Assembly: GCA_022785155.1 (NCBI GenBank)
Contig: JALFRH010000060.1
Coordinates: forward strand, 1-11,393
Direction: 5' to 3'
Length of the DNA: 11,393 bases
Origin: Spirochaetales bacterium
Lineage (GTDB): Bacteria; Spirochaetota; Spirochaetia; Sphaerochaetales; Sphaerochaetaceae
Positions within the stretch are counted from its first letter, which is position 1, and every line of letters begins with the position of its first letter. The position numbers and the translations under genes are program-made. Of this stretch, positions 1 to 6,672 are shown piece by piece. Under the pieces are notes generated by a model. The model had not been told where the DNA came from and made no database searches. It saw nothing but the letters and a program-made list of their open reading frames with translations.

Positions 1-1
1 C

Positions 2-469
2 CCCGATACTCCTTTGGAGAAACTGAGAAAGGAAGTTGAAGGAAAGAGCCAGGAGAACCCAAAGATCAAGGAGGGTCGCCCTGGTGTCTGGGTCAAGAGC
101 AATGGCTGGGATATAATCATTGGAAGAAACGCAAAGGAAAACGATGAGATACTCCGTTCCTATACAAGAGGCTCAGATATCTGGATGCACACCAGGGACT
201 TCAGCGGTGGATATATAATCATTAAAGCCCAGAAAGACAGGACTGTTCCTCTTCCTGTGCTTTTGGACGGGGCAAGCCTTGCCATCCACTATTCCAAGGC
301 AAGGAAAAACGGCAAGGCCGATCTGTACTATACTCAGGTCAAGTACCTTAGAAGAGTAAAGGGAGGAAAGACAGGTCTTGTCCTCCCAACCCAAGAGAAG
401 AACCTTAATGCAGTAGAGGACGAAGAGAGAGTAAGGAGGATACTGGGAAATGAAAATGAGATATCATGA
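2..469 (+). CDS. rqcH: RqcH/NFACT family protein, C-terminal part (5' end outside window)
   Basis: This is the C-terminal NFACT-R (DUF814) domain of the ribosome quality-control protein RqcH (Rqc2/NEMF/FbpA family). Members bind stalled 50S subunits and recruit alanyl-tRNA for C-terminal tailing of nascent chains. The reading frame is open from base 2 with no stop upstream, so the gene begins outside the window. The TTG at 14 lies inside the frame and has no ribosome binding site. Visible signature: a 'DIIIGRNAKENDEI' stretch followed by 'GSDIWMHTRDFSGGYIII', which matches the family's IGRN...N..L...R..DiWfH...pGsHvii pattern, then a 'KGGKTGLV' loop. The full family protein is usually about 450-570 residues, so roughly two thirds is missing here. 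The 3' end overlaps the next gene by 20 bases, suggesting co-transcription and translational coupling. Family assignment is strong; tailing activity is inferred. Confidence 0.88.
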   Translation, partial: PDTPLEKLRKEVEGKSQENPKIKEGRPGVWVKSNGWDIIIGRNAKENDEILRSYTRGSDIWMHTRDFSGGYIIIKAQKDRTVPLPVLLDGASLAIHYSKARKNGKADLYYTQVKYLRRVKGGKTGLVLPTQEKNLNAVEDEERVRRILGNENEIS

Positions 470-1163
470 AGGAATATTCTATCCTGAAAATAAGGATGAA
501 CTATCCCTACTACTGGGAGACGGCATATCGGAAAAAGAAGCAAAGGCTTTGATCCTCCCCCACGCCGGCTTATCTCATATATCCTCCCTTCTAAGAGAAG
601 GTTTTTCTTATACCAAAAATAAAGAGAGAGTCATAATCCTCTCTCCCCTTCACTCCGGTAGGATATATGGCGAAAAGGGATTCTTCTTTGAGGGGGAACT
701 ACTTCCAGGCTCCTCCATGTTCCACTTGGGAGCTGAGATAAAAGAGATGTATGCCGAGGAAGAGCCAGGACCGGAGGAGCTTATCCCCTACGTGGAGAAG
801 TATATGGAAAACAAGCCCTGGGCTATTCTTTATTGTGATATTAAGTCTGCCCAAGAGTCAAAAAGACTCGCTTCCTTTCTCTCCCCCTATAATACACCAT
901 CCACTCTCTTCATTGTCTCCACGAATCTTTCACCAAAATGTCCTAAAAAGGAAGAGTGCGAGATGTGGAGGGAAAATGCAAAGATAGCCCTGAAAGAGGG
1001 AAAAGAGATTCTCGACAAGGCGAATAAGCATTATATTTCCCTTTGTGGCTCAGGTATTCTGGACGCTTTGGAAAGAATCATTCCCGGCGGATGGACCAGT
1101 GTTTCAGACAACAGGGATGAAACCACCGCCCACTCTCTCTTAATCAAAGGAGGAGAACTTTGA
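450..1163 (+). CDS. Memo-family protein (AmmeMemoRadiSam system protein B-like)
   Basis: A 237-residue protein of the Memo/AMMECR-associated family, related to the fold of class III extradiol dioxygenases. Three family landmarks are visible: PHAGL with His38, 'LSPLHSG' with His68, and 'LCGSG' with Cys199. They correspond to the two His and one Cys metal-site residues of MEMO1. The first motif is PHAGL rather than PHAGY, and the second has one His rather than HH, so it is divergent. The family is often ~260-290 residues, so this is a little short. The ATG at 450 follows AGGAGG at 434-439 by about 10 bases; a second ATG at 456 is spaced less well. It overlaps rqcH by 20 bases and the following membrane-protein gene by 4. 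No radical-SAM or AMMECR1 partner is present in the window. The family's biochemical role is poorly known, so no substrate is claimed. Confidence 0.75.
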   Translation: MKMRYHEGIFYPENKDELSLLLGDGISEKEAKALILPHAGLSHISSLLREGFSYTKNKERVIILSPLHSGRIYGEKGFFFEGELLPGSSMFHLGAEIKEMYAEEEPGPEELIPYVEKYMENKPWAILYCDIKSAQESKRLASFLSPYNTPSTLFIVSTNLSPKCPKKEECEMWRENAKIALKEGKEILDKANKHYISLCGSGILDALERIIPGGWTSVSDNRDETTAHSLLIKGGEL

Positions 1164-2617
1164 TAGATATTACATATAAGACTGTAGGCGACACTGAGAT
1201 GACAGCTCTCCGCTTCGGCCCTGACAAGTTCGATATTCCCATGCACCTTATGCAGAAAGAAAGGGAAGACTGCATTCTCGTCACCGACTCTGATATCCTC
1301 CCCTTTCCATGGAATGGAATAACAAAGGACACCATGGGGCAGTATCTTCTTCTTGATAAATGCAGCCTGGAGAATGTCTGGACACTATCCACCACAAATA
1401 GAAAGAACGCCCTTGATTTGGTAAGGAAGATATCCTTGGGCATCATGAAGGGAGGAAAGAAGTTCGCCGACCTCTCTACAGGAGTCTTCCCTCTCTATAG
1501 AATATACATCAAAGACAAGAAAGATATTCTCCTGCTGCCTGAAGACGCAGCCTCCATTCTGGCTGTTTCCCTTAATCGTTCCGATATGGATGCCTCCTGC
1601 AGCATCCTTTTGAAAAAGGACACTGAAAAGGGATATACACTGAACCTGGAGATGGCAGAGCTATTGTACTATGCAGCCACAGGTCGTTTCCCATATCAGG
1701 ATATGGAGGTAAGAAGGAGTGGATACAACGAGATTCCTCTTGAATACTACTCCACTTCCCTTGATGAAAAGACTTCCTCCTTCATTACTTCTTCATTGAA
1801 CATGAAGGAAAAGAACCAGAGGAAAATAAGCGGCAATAATGGACCGGAGAAGAATTTGTCTTGGTTTATTGATGAAACTGGGGCTTTGGAATGGAATCTT
1901 GGTGATAGGACAGAGGAAGAGAAAGAAGAGAAGGCAAATGAGACAGAAAACAACAAAGAGTTCCAGAAGCTATGGAAGGAGAAATGCAGAAAGGCAAAAA
2001 CCCGTAAGTTCTGGTATGAAAAGGGAGCTGTAATAGCCATTTCTACAATTATAGCGGCCTTCGTAATCTACTTTGTTGGAAACTGGCTCTATCAGACATG
2101 GAGGCCACCTGTAACAAGGGATATGGACCAGGTGGAGATCATAGAGCATATGTATGAGTGTCAGAACCAGATCAACCCTACGGATCTTGATGAAGGCTTC
2201 AAGGGGGATGTGGCCCAGCTAAGCGAAGTGGTTAACCTATATGTCTCTTCAGCTACACGTAAGGCCTATGAGTATGTAGACACCATTACAAACGCAAAGG
2301 TTTGGGTTGAAGAAGGTAAACCTTCTGTAAGAAACGGCAACTGGATCTATGGAGTAATACCAATTGGCATAGAAGAGACAGCTGAGAACCATTATATAGC
2401 CACCACCGAGTGGTATACTCCATTTGCCTTCGATGACGATGTGGAGGAGACCTATGGTGAAAAGGAAGGCTACGCCAGGACCTTCAAGTATGAAGTGACA
2501 CAGGAGTTTGACTTTGAATGGAATAAGAGAGGCTGGTGGGTCTGCACTGAAAACACCATTACAGACTACAAGCTATTGGATGTTGAATATACGCCTTTTA
2601 TAGAGGAAGGAGTTTAA
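1160..2617 (+). CDS. Single-pass membrane protein with degenerate kinase-like cytosolic region
   Basis: A 485-residue protein I cannot name. The start is TTG, overlapping the preceding stop by 4 bases and following a strong AAAGGAGGAG site. Residues 1-215 are globular. Residues 90-180 resemble a protein-kinase C-lobe: a helix, an 'STGVFPLYRIYIKDKKDILLL' region where HRD and the catalytic loop would sit, then 'ELLYYAATGRFPYQ', which is like the kinase 'LLYEMLTGRxPF' helix. No HRD or DFG is visible, so catalysis is unlikely. Residues 216-285 are charged and Lys/Glu-rich. One hydrophobic segment lies at about 289-311, preceded by many Lys/Arg (inside) and followed by a ~170-residue domain rich in Tyr, Trp and acidic residues, predicted to be outside the cytoplasmic membrane. 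The order kinase-like domain, membrane segment, external domain recalls EssB/YukC pseudokinases, but no type VII secretion gene is seen here. The kinase resemblance is by eye only. Confidence 0.7.
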   Translation: MIDITYKTVGDTEMTALRFGPDKFDIPMHLMQKEREDCILVTDSDILPFPWNGITKDTMGQYLLLDKCSLENVWTLSTTNRKNALDLVRKISLGIMKGGKKFADLSTGVFPLYRIYIKDKKDILLLPEDAASILAVSLNRSDMDASCSILLKKDTEKGYTLNLEMAELLYYAATGRFPYQDMEVRRSGYNEIPLEYYSTSLDEKTSSFITSSLNMKEKNQRKISGNNGPEKNLSWFIDETGALEWNLGDRTEEEKEEKANETENNKEFQKLWKEKCRKAKTRKFWYEKGAVIAISTIIAAFVIYFVGNWLYQTWRPPVTRDMDQVEIIEHMYECQNQINPTDLDEGFKGDVAQLSEVVNLYVSSATRKAYEYVDTITNAKVWVEEGKPSVRNGNWIYGVIPIGIEETAENHYIATTEWYTPFAFDDDVEETYGEKEGYARTFKYEVTQEFDFEWNKRGWWVCTENTITDYKLLDVEYTPFIEEGV

Positions 2618-2622
2618 GAGAA

Positions 2623-2650
2623 TCGCCTGCAGAAATGTAGGCGACTATTT
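2623..2650 (+). terminator. Hairpin between convergent genes
   Basis: A 9-bp stem (2623-2631 with 2636-2644, one G-U pair) closes a GAAA tetraloop and is followed by CTATTTT on the plus strand. It lies 5 bases after the membrane-protein stop and directly abuts the miaA stop on the other strand, so it could end transcription from both sides. The U-tract is better on the plus strand than on the minus. Confidence 0.7.
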
Positions 2651-3582
2651 TAAACGATGATATTTCTCTCTTTGAGGTATTCTTTGATCTTCTCTATATC
2701 ATTTGGTGAAAACCAAAGAGTATCTGAAAAGGAAGAGAAGAAAGTCATCTGACGCTTGGCATACTTGATGGAAGAGCGGATTATCATATCTTTGATGATT
2801 GAGATATTCACTTCCCCACTCTCCAGGGCATTGAACCACTCCCTGTACCCAATACCCTGCATTCCTGGCCAAGAGAGATCTGCCCCCATGGAAAGAAGAG
2901 CCTTCATTTCCCTTACGGCTCCGGAGTCGAACATTCTGTCCACTCTCTTTCGAATCCTATCCTCCAGTTCCTTTTTTTCTCTCTTTAGACCTATTATTAC
3001 AAAGTCGATGTCCTCTCTAAGGGTATCTGAAACAGGAAAAGACGATAGGGGGCGCCCTGTATCCTTTATTACCTCCAAGGCCCTGGAAATACGATATCTG
3101 TCGTTTTTGTCGATTTTTTTTGCAGCCTCCATATCCAAAGACATCAGCATTTCATAGGCTTTGTCCAAACCTATGTCATCAATAGTTCTCTGTATCTCTT
3201 CCCTTGTCTTTGGATTGGACTCCGGCGTTGAGGATGGCCCATACAAAAGCTGCTTGAAATAGTAGGCCGTGCCACCGGTGATAAGGGGGATATTCCCCCT
3301 TTCGTTTATTTCTTTTATAAGCCTTTCGGCATCTTTACAGAAATCCCCCGAGTTATATTGCTCCCAGGGGAATCTGATGTCCACTAAATGATGAGGAATC
3401 TTCTCCACCAGTTCTTTCTCAGGCTTGGCAGAAGCAATATCAAGGAATCTATAGACCTGGACACTGTCTGCATTTATTATTTCAAAACCTTTGGAGAACA
3501 ACTCCTCTGTAAGTGCCGTCTTACCTACAGCTGTGGGACCAAAGAGGACCACAGCCCTGTTTTCAGAGGTCTTTCTTCTCAA
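2650..3582 (-). CDS. miaA: tRNA dimethylallyltransferase MiaA
   Basis: This enzyme transfers a dimethylallyl group from DMAPP to N6 of A37 in tRNAs that read codons beginning with U, the first step to (ms2)i6A. At 310 residues it has the normal family length. Visible motifs: P-loop GPTAVGKT (15-22), the catalytic 'NADSVQVYR' at 37-45 with the Asp general base at 39, a 'TGGTAYY' substrate motif near 101, and 'GIGYREW' near 250, all typical of MiaA. The start is uncertain. The longest frame uses TTG at 3582, inside the 3' end of rpoZ (20-base overlap), with no clear ribosome binding site. A GTG at codon 11, four residues before the P-loop, is an alternative. Translation is probably coupled to rpoZ. 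The function call is firm. Confidence 0.95.
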   Translation of the reverse strand: MRRKTSENRAVVLFGPTAVGKTALTEELFSKGFEIINADSVQVYRFLDIASAKPEKELVEKIPHHLVDIRFPWEQYNSGDFCKDAERLIKEINERGNIPLITGGTAYYFKQLLYGPSSTPESNPKTREEIQRTIDDIGLDKAYEMLMSLDMEAAKKIDKNDRYRISRALEVIKDTGRPLSSFPVSDTLREDIDFVIIGLKREKKELEDRIRKRVDRMFDSGAVREMKALLSMGADLSWPGMQGIGYREWFNALESGEVNISIIKDMIIRSSIKYAKRQMTFFSSFSDTLWFSPNDIEKIKEYLKERNIIV

Positions 3583-3766
3583 GATCGTACTTTATTTCGC
3601 CATTAAGAGCACGGGAAAGAACAACGGAAACAACCTTGTCTCCATTCTTTTCGATTTCCTTCTTCTTATCTGTTGCGCTATAGATGTTGGCCTCCTTAAT
3701 GGCCACACAAGTCATCTCGTATACATTTGTTTCATTGTCGATAAGTTTATCAAGTGGAATATTCAA
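3563..3766 (-). CDS. rpoZ: DNA-directed RNA polymerase omega subunit (spirochaete-type)
   Basis: A 67-69 residue protein resembling the short omega subunits annotated in spirochaetes: 'PLDKLI', then 'NVYEMTCVAIKEAN' (compare the RPB6/omega helix that holds the beta' tail), then 'GDKVVSVVLSRALNGEIKY', which fits the 'kv..lAl.evl.gki.y' end of omega. Omega helps assemble and stabilise RNA polymerase around beta'. Two in-frame TTG codons can start it. The one at 3772 is only 2 bases from AAGGAG, whereas the one at 3766 is 8 bases away and was chosen. It has its own promoter (3803-3831), and its 3' end overlaps miaA. Resemblance to canonical proteobacterial omega is low, so the call depends on the C-terminal pattern and size. 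Confidence 0.82.
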   Translation of the reverse strand: MNIPLDKLIDNETNVYEMTCVAIKEANIYSATDKKKEIEKNGDKVVSVVLSRALNGEIKYDLEKKDL

Positions 3767-3802
3767 AGCCAAATCTCCTTATCCTTACGTATAAGCTTTT
3801 CT

Positions 3803-3831
3803 ATTGTATGTAAAACTATAAATTCAATCAA
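3803..3831 (-). promoter_or_regulatory. Sigma70-type promoter for rpoZ-miaA
   Basis: On the minus strand, TTGATT (3831-3826) and TACAAT (3808-3803) are separated by 17 bases, close to consensus. The -10 box lies about 36 bases upstream of the preferred rpoZ start, leaving a short leader with AAGGAG at 3780-3775. No terminator is visible between the cytidylate kinase stop (3840) and this promoter, so read-through from the upstream operon is possible. Confidence 0.7.
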
Positions 3832-3839
3832 CAACCATA

Positions 3840-4364
3840 CTACAGAGTTTTCTTCCTAACTTCCTCAATTATCAAAGAAACGATCTCCTCCGGAGTCTTT
3901 TGGTCTGTAGCGATGATGAGATCCGCCACTTTTTCAGGCTTGGTGTTGTCTATGCCATAGATGGTCTTATAACGATTGGTGTCGTTTTCATCACGTCTTA
4001 CAGTCTCTTTATATCTCTCTTCAAGGCTGCCACCTTCACGCTTATAGACTCTTTGGGCCCTGGTTTCCGCCGTTGCAGTAAGATATACCTTCAAGTCAGC
4101 CTTTTCCAGCATCCATATGGCGAGGCGGGACGCAAGGATGCAATCCTTCTTCTCCATGGCCATCTCGACCTGGCGTCTATCCAGTTCCTTGTCTATTTCA
4201 TAATCATCCTCAGCCATTTTGCAGAAGGTCCAGAAATCCACACCTCTCTCCTGGGCCATTTGGCGGAAGGTGAAGTTCACCATAGGGTATCCCAGTTTCT
4301 CTGAAAGAAGTGTTGAAACCGTAGTATTTCCACAACCGCTTTTACTGGATATTGCTATTCTCAT
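3840..4364 (-). CDS. cmk: Cytidylate kinase-like protein (short, archaeal-type) with altered P-loop
   Basis: A 174-residue P-loop kinase resembling the short, archaeal-type CMP kinases (Cytidylate_kin2-like) that phosphorylate CMP/dCMP using ATP. It opens with 'MRIAISSKSGCGNTTVSTLL'. The nucleotide loop reads GCGNTT, where almost all P-loop kinases have GxGKST, so the Walker A lysine is an asparagine. Other parts fit the family: 'RQMAQERG' in the NMP-bind region, 'LASRLAIWML' (compare 'ieGRla'), 'KVYLTA' and 'RAQRVYKREG' in the lid region, and 'RDENDTNRYKTIYGID' near the end. The ATG overlaps the yicC stop (ATGA), so the two are translationally coupled. The altered lysine makes the activity uncertain: it may bind nucleotide without efficient catalysis, or another residue may substitute. 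The fold assignment is good; substrate is inferred. Confidence 0.78.
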   Translation of the reverse strand: MRIAISSKSGCGNTTVSTLLSEKLGYPMVNFTFRQMAQERGVDFWTFCKMAEDDYEIDKELDRRQVEMAMEKKDCILASRLAIWMLEKADLKVYLTATAETRAQRVYKREGGSLEERYKETVRRDENDTNRYKTIYGIDNTKPEKVADLIIATDQKTPEEIVSLIIEEVRKKTL

Positions 4365-5227
4365 TCTATGTTCCTCGCTTGTTCCCTTATGTCTTCAAGG
4401 GCATCTTTCATCTTAACCACTTCCAGGTTTATCTCAACCATTTGGCTCTTGCTGGCAGTAGTATTGATCTCCCTGTTCATCTCCTGGCACAAAAAGTCCA
4501 ATTTCTTTCCCACGTTTTCCTTGGAGGAAAGGAGTTTGTCATACTCATCCAAATGTACCTTTAGTCTTGAGCACTCTTCGTTTATAGAATACTTGACCAG
4601 GAGAGCAGCCACTTCACTGAGAAACCTTGGGTCGTCCTTACCCTTTTCTCCCAATAGCTCCTCATATTTATCAAGAAGAATCTTTTTGAAGTAGGCTTCC
4701 ATTTCATCCTTCTTTCCAAGTATGACATCCAGCGACGCCCTGAACTTTGCCCCTAAGGCCTCCAGGTCCTTCTTTGTCCCCTCCCCCTCTCTTATTTTGC
4801 TCTCTTCAAGCATTTTAAGTGCAGAGCTGAGGGCATAGTCCACTCCTTCCTTGTAGTATTCGCTTCCAATGGTGAGTGTGTTTGACACCACGCCTTCCAG
4901 CGTAGTGTAGAACCCGGCGTCAGGAAGAGAAGCTCCAGTAAGGGCGGATATACGCTCTATGGAGTTCTTGTACTGGGACAATAGATTCTCATCCAGCACA
5001 AGATCTGTAGGGGTTGAGAGAGACTTGAGCCTTATCGAAACATCCAAGTGTCCTCTTGAGCATATGGCTCTTATCTTCTCGTCTACATATGACTCATAGC
5101 TGGACAAGAGATAGTTGATATTATGGGAGATATCGAGATAACGATTATTGTAACTCTTGATCTCAATCTCCAGTATATATGCTTCACTTTTATATATACC
5201 GTATCCATAACCTGTCATGCTTTTCAT
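4361..5227 (-). CDS. yicC: YicC family protein (endoribonuclease-like)
   Basis: A 288-residue member of the YicC/YloC family; E. coli YicC is reported as an endoribonuclease involved in RNA decay. It has the hallmark N-terminus 'MKSMTGYG', followed by 'EIKSYNNRYLDI' (family: E.rsvN.RfLdi) and 'ICSRGHLDVSIRLK'. The C-terminal DUF1732 signature is 'VGKKLDFLCQEMNREINT' followed by 'ASKSQMVEINLEVVKMKDALEDIREQARNIE' in two parts. The length matches the family. The ATG follows GAGGAAG of the preceding gene's last codons and starts one base after that gene's stop. In many bacteria yicC sits beside gmk and rpoZ; here a cytidylate kinase and rpoZ follow, a similar arrangement with a different nucleotide kinase. 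Family call firm; nuclease role inferred from homologues. Confidence 0.93.
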   Translation of the reverse strand: MKSMTGYGYGIYKSEAYILEIEIKSYNNRYLDISHNINYLLSSYESYVDEKIRAICSRGHLDVSIRLKSLSTPTDLVLDENLLSQYKNSIERISALTGASLPDAGFYTTLEGVVSNTLTIGSEYYKEGVDYALSSALKMLEESKIREGEGTKKDLEALGAKFRASLDVILGKKDEMEAYFKKILLDKYEELLGEKGKDDPRFLSEVAALLVKYSINEECSRLKVHLDEYDKLLSSKENVGKKLDFLCQEMNREINTTASKSQMVEINLEVVKMKDALEDIREQARNIE

Positions 5228-5228
5228 T

Positions 5229-5654
5229 TTATTCTTCCTCTGTATTGTTGATGGTCACCACTTCCCTCTGTGTTTCTTCCTTTATGGTCTTTATCAAGGA
5301 GACCGCCTCTTCTTCAGTCTTTGCAATTGCAACACCCTCAAGGTGTTTTAGAAGAGGAGAGTATATCACTCTCTCCAAGGCCTTCTTCAATTGAGATACA
5401 GGCTTATAATCAAAGGGAAAAAGAATAACGACGAAATAAGCGTCTGAAAGAAGCTTGGCCCAAGATTGAGGATCTGAAAGCATGTTGATTCCAGGATATA
5501 GGGCAATGATCTTTCCTGAAATGGAGGCTTTCACACTCTTCAATTCATCTTTGGACCAGACTGATAGTGTTTTTCCTAACCTTAAAGAAAATGAGGGTGC
5601 ACTGCAGTGCATCCTCATCTCTTCCGGCATAGCATTTTTTTTCTTGCCGAACAT
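5229..5654 (-). CDS. Hypothetical protein, 141 residues, upstream of yicC
   Basis: I do not recognise this protein. It has a basic N-terminus (MFGKKK), a middle region with alternating hydrophobic strands ('KIIALYPGINML', 'AYFVVILFPF'), then helical segments ('VSQLKKALERVI', 'EEEAVSLIKTIKEE') and an acidic end. It lacks a signal peptide or a membrane segment long enough to be convincing, so a small cytosolic alpha/beta protein is likely. The gap to the zinc-ribbon gene is 13 bases, with no clear Shine-Dalgarno site before the ATG at 5654. In-frame ATGs a few codons later (within 'AMPEEMRM') are alternative starts. yicC begins one base after its stop, so it belongs to the zinc-ribbon-yicC-cmk run. 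Confidence 0.75.
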   Translation of the reverse strand: MFGKKKNAMPEEMRMHCSAPSFSLRLGKTLSVWSKDELKSVKASISGKIIALYPGINMLSDPQSWAKLLSDAYFVVILFPFDYKPVSQLKKALERVIYSPLLKHLEGVAIAKTEEEAVSLIKTIKEETQREVVTINNTEEE

Positions 5655-5667
5655 AAATTTTCAAAGG

Positions 5668-5832
5668 TTACTTTGAGAGCTTAGCGTTGCACTCTTTGCA
5701 GATCTTGACCTTAGCTCCGTCAATTTCCTTTTCATAAAGGCACTTGATGGCTGTTCTCTTGCAGACAGGGCATTCTGCTCTTCCGTTGTTGAACTGATCT
5801 CTAATGCCGCTTCCTCTATGTGCTTTGGACAT
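5668..5832 (-). CDS. Small zinc-ribbon protein, 54 residues
   Basis: A short gene, supported by AAGGAG six bases before its ATG and by a promoter further upstream. The protein begins MSKAHRGSGI, has CPVC at residues 21-24 and CKEC at 45-48, and carries an extra Cys at 31. Two CxxC knuckles 20 residues apart are the pattern of a treble-clef or zinc-ribbon site binding one zinc. About a third of the residues are Lys, Arg or acidic, as in small ribosome- or nucleic-acid-binding proteins (compare L33/L37-type ribbons), but I cannot assign it to a named ribosomal protein. It is the first gene of a run leading to yicC and the cytidylate kinase. RNA or ribosome association is inference only. Confidence 0.85.
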   Translation of the reverse strand: MSKAHRGSGIRDQFNNGRAECPVCKRTAIKCLYEKEIDGAKVKICKECNAKLSK

Positions 5833-5864
5833 GTCATTCTCCTTGTTTGTTAATTAACTATGTT

Positions 5865-5894
5865 AGAATAGTTGAATCTGCACCTCTCGGTCAA
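5865..5894 (-). promoter_or_regulatory. Sigma70-type promoter for the zinc-ribbon/yicC/cmk run
   Basis: On the minus strand, TTGACC (5894-5889) and TATTCT (5870-5865) are spaced by 18 bases. A short AT-rich leader containing TTAATTAA and AAGGAG leads to the zinc-ribbon ATG at 5832. This is the only clear promoter before the four tightly spaced genes down to 3840. Confidence 0.65.
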
Positions 5895-5908
5895 TAGCAT
5901 AGTTTTTA

Positions 5909-6616
5909 TTATGAAAACGACTTTCTAGGCTTGAAGTATCTATTCCTACCCTTTACATTTGCAACAATGACCACACCAGGGGTTTTCTCAGTCTCTTTTG
6001 CAAAGGAAGAAAGATCATCGAAGAAGCCCATCCAATCTCCTCCGTCATGTGGAACGTCAAGCTGGAAGTCTCCGTTGTCGCTTAATGAAGAGACAAGATT
6101 CTCCGGCATCTCCAATGTCTTTGTCTCGATATTTGGGATATCGATTTCGTCCATAGCCTTCACCACCACATGGTAGTCTCCGTTCTTATGCCAGATGACA
6201 TGGACGAAAGTATCATTCTTGTCCATTTCTTCATGTCTGAGAATGAAGTAGCACATTCCAGGGAAGGAAGCCATGGTCAGATCATCAAGAGGAGTCATAT
6301 GGAACATCTTGTCTTCAGTGTCTTCAGAGTAATAGTAGGAGACGCTGTCAGCGTATCCGCGCTTTTTCAACAGCTCCTGATATCCCCTGATATATTTCTC
6401 AAGCTTTTCCATCAGATCATAGTCCCCTTCTTTTTCAGTAAAGACATGGTACTTGAAGTGAGTAATAGGCTGAAGATGCTCATCAGACTCATAGAGATAC
6501 TTGAGATCCATCTCATCGAAGTCCATGACTATATATAAGCCGCCATGATTCTCTGGCTCTATCAAAATACCGTCACCTTTCTTAAGGTTGGATTGGTTTT
6601 CCAAAGTTTTCTTCAT
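5909..6616 (-). CDS. Hypothetical cytosolic protein, 235 residues
   Basis: I do not recognise this protein. It starts at ATG 6616, nine bases after GGAGG, a strong site. There is no signal peptide and no membrane segment. The composition is acidic and aromatic (many Asp, Glu, Tyr, Phe, His), with strand-like stretches ('GGLYIVMDFDEMDLKYLY', 'FVHVIWHKNGDYHVVVKAM', 'GVVIVANVKGRNRYFKP') separated by helical ones, suggesting one or two alpha/beta or beta-barrel domains. A notable motif is 'HDGGDWMGFFDDLSSFAKE' near residue 190. It ends in a basic tail (RNRYFKPRKSFS). It has its own candidate promoter and follows the terminator-like stem of the phosphorylase operon, so it is probably transcribed alone. 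No clear terminator follows it before the next promoter. Confidence 0.8.
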   Translation of the reverse strand: MKKTLENQSNLKKGDGILIEPENHGGLYIVMDFDEMDLKYLYESDEHLQPITHFKYHVFTEKEGDYDLMEKLEKYIRGYQELLKKRGYADSVSYYYSEDTEDKMFHMTPLDDLTMASFPGMCYFILRHEEMDKNDTFVHVIWHKNGDYHVVVKAMDEIDIPNIETKTLEMPENLVSSLSDNGDFQLDVPHDGGDWMGFFDDLSSFAKETEKTPGVVIVANVKGRNRYFKPRKSFS

Positions 6617-6634
6617 ATTTTTTATCCTCCACTT

Positions 6635-6664
6635 CTAATATGGTTATAACACTTGAAATGTAAA
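6635..6664 (-). promoter_or_regulatory. Candidate promoter for the 235-residue protein
   Basis: On the minus strand, TTTACA (6664-6659) and TATTAG (6640-6635) are separated by 18 bases, ending about 18 bases before the start codon. This would give a very short leader holding the GGAGG site. The match to consensus is moderate. Confidence 0.45.
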
Positions 6665-6672
6665 CATAAAAG

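Noticed and set aside
1144..1446. 100-residue minus-strand frame
   Set aside because: It is antisense to the well-supported TTG-started membrane-protein gene with no promoter or ribosome binding site of its own.
3491..3859. 122-residue plus-strand frame
   Set aside because: It is antisense to rpoZ, its promoter and the start of miaA; its hydrophobic composition is a shadow of the opposite strand.
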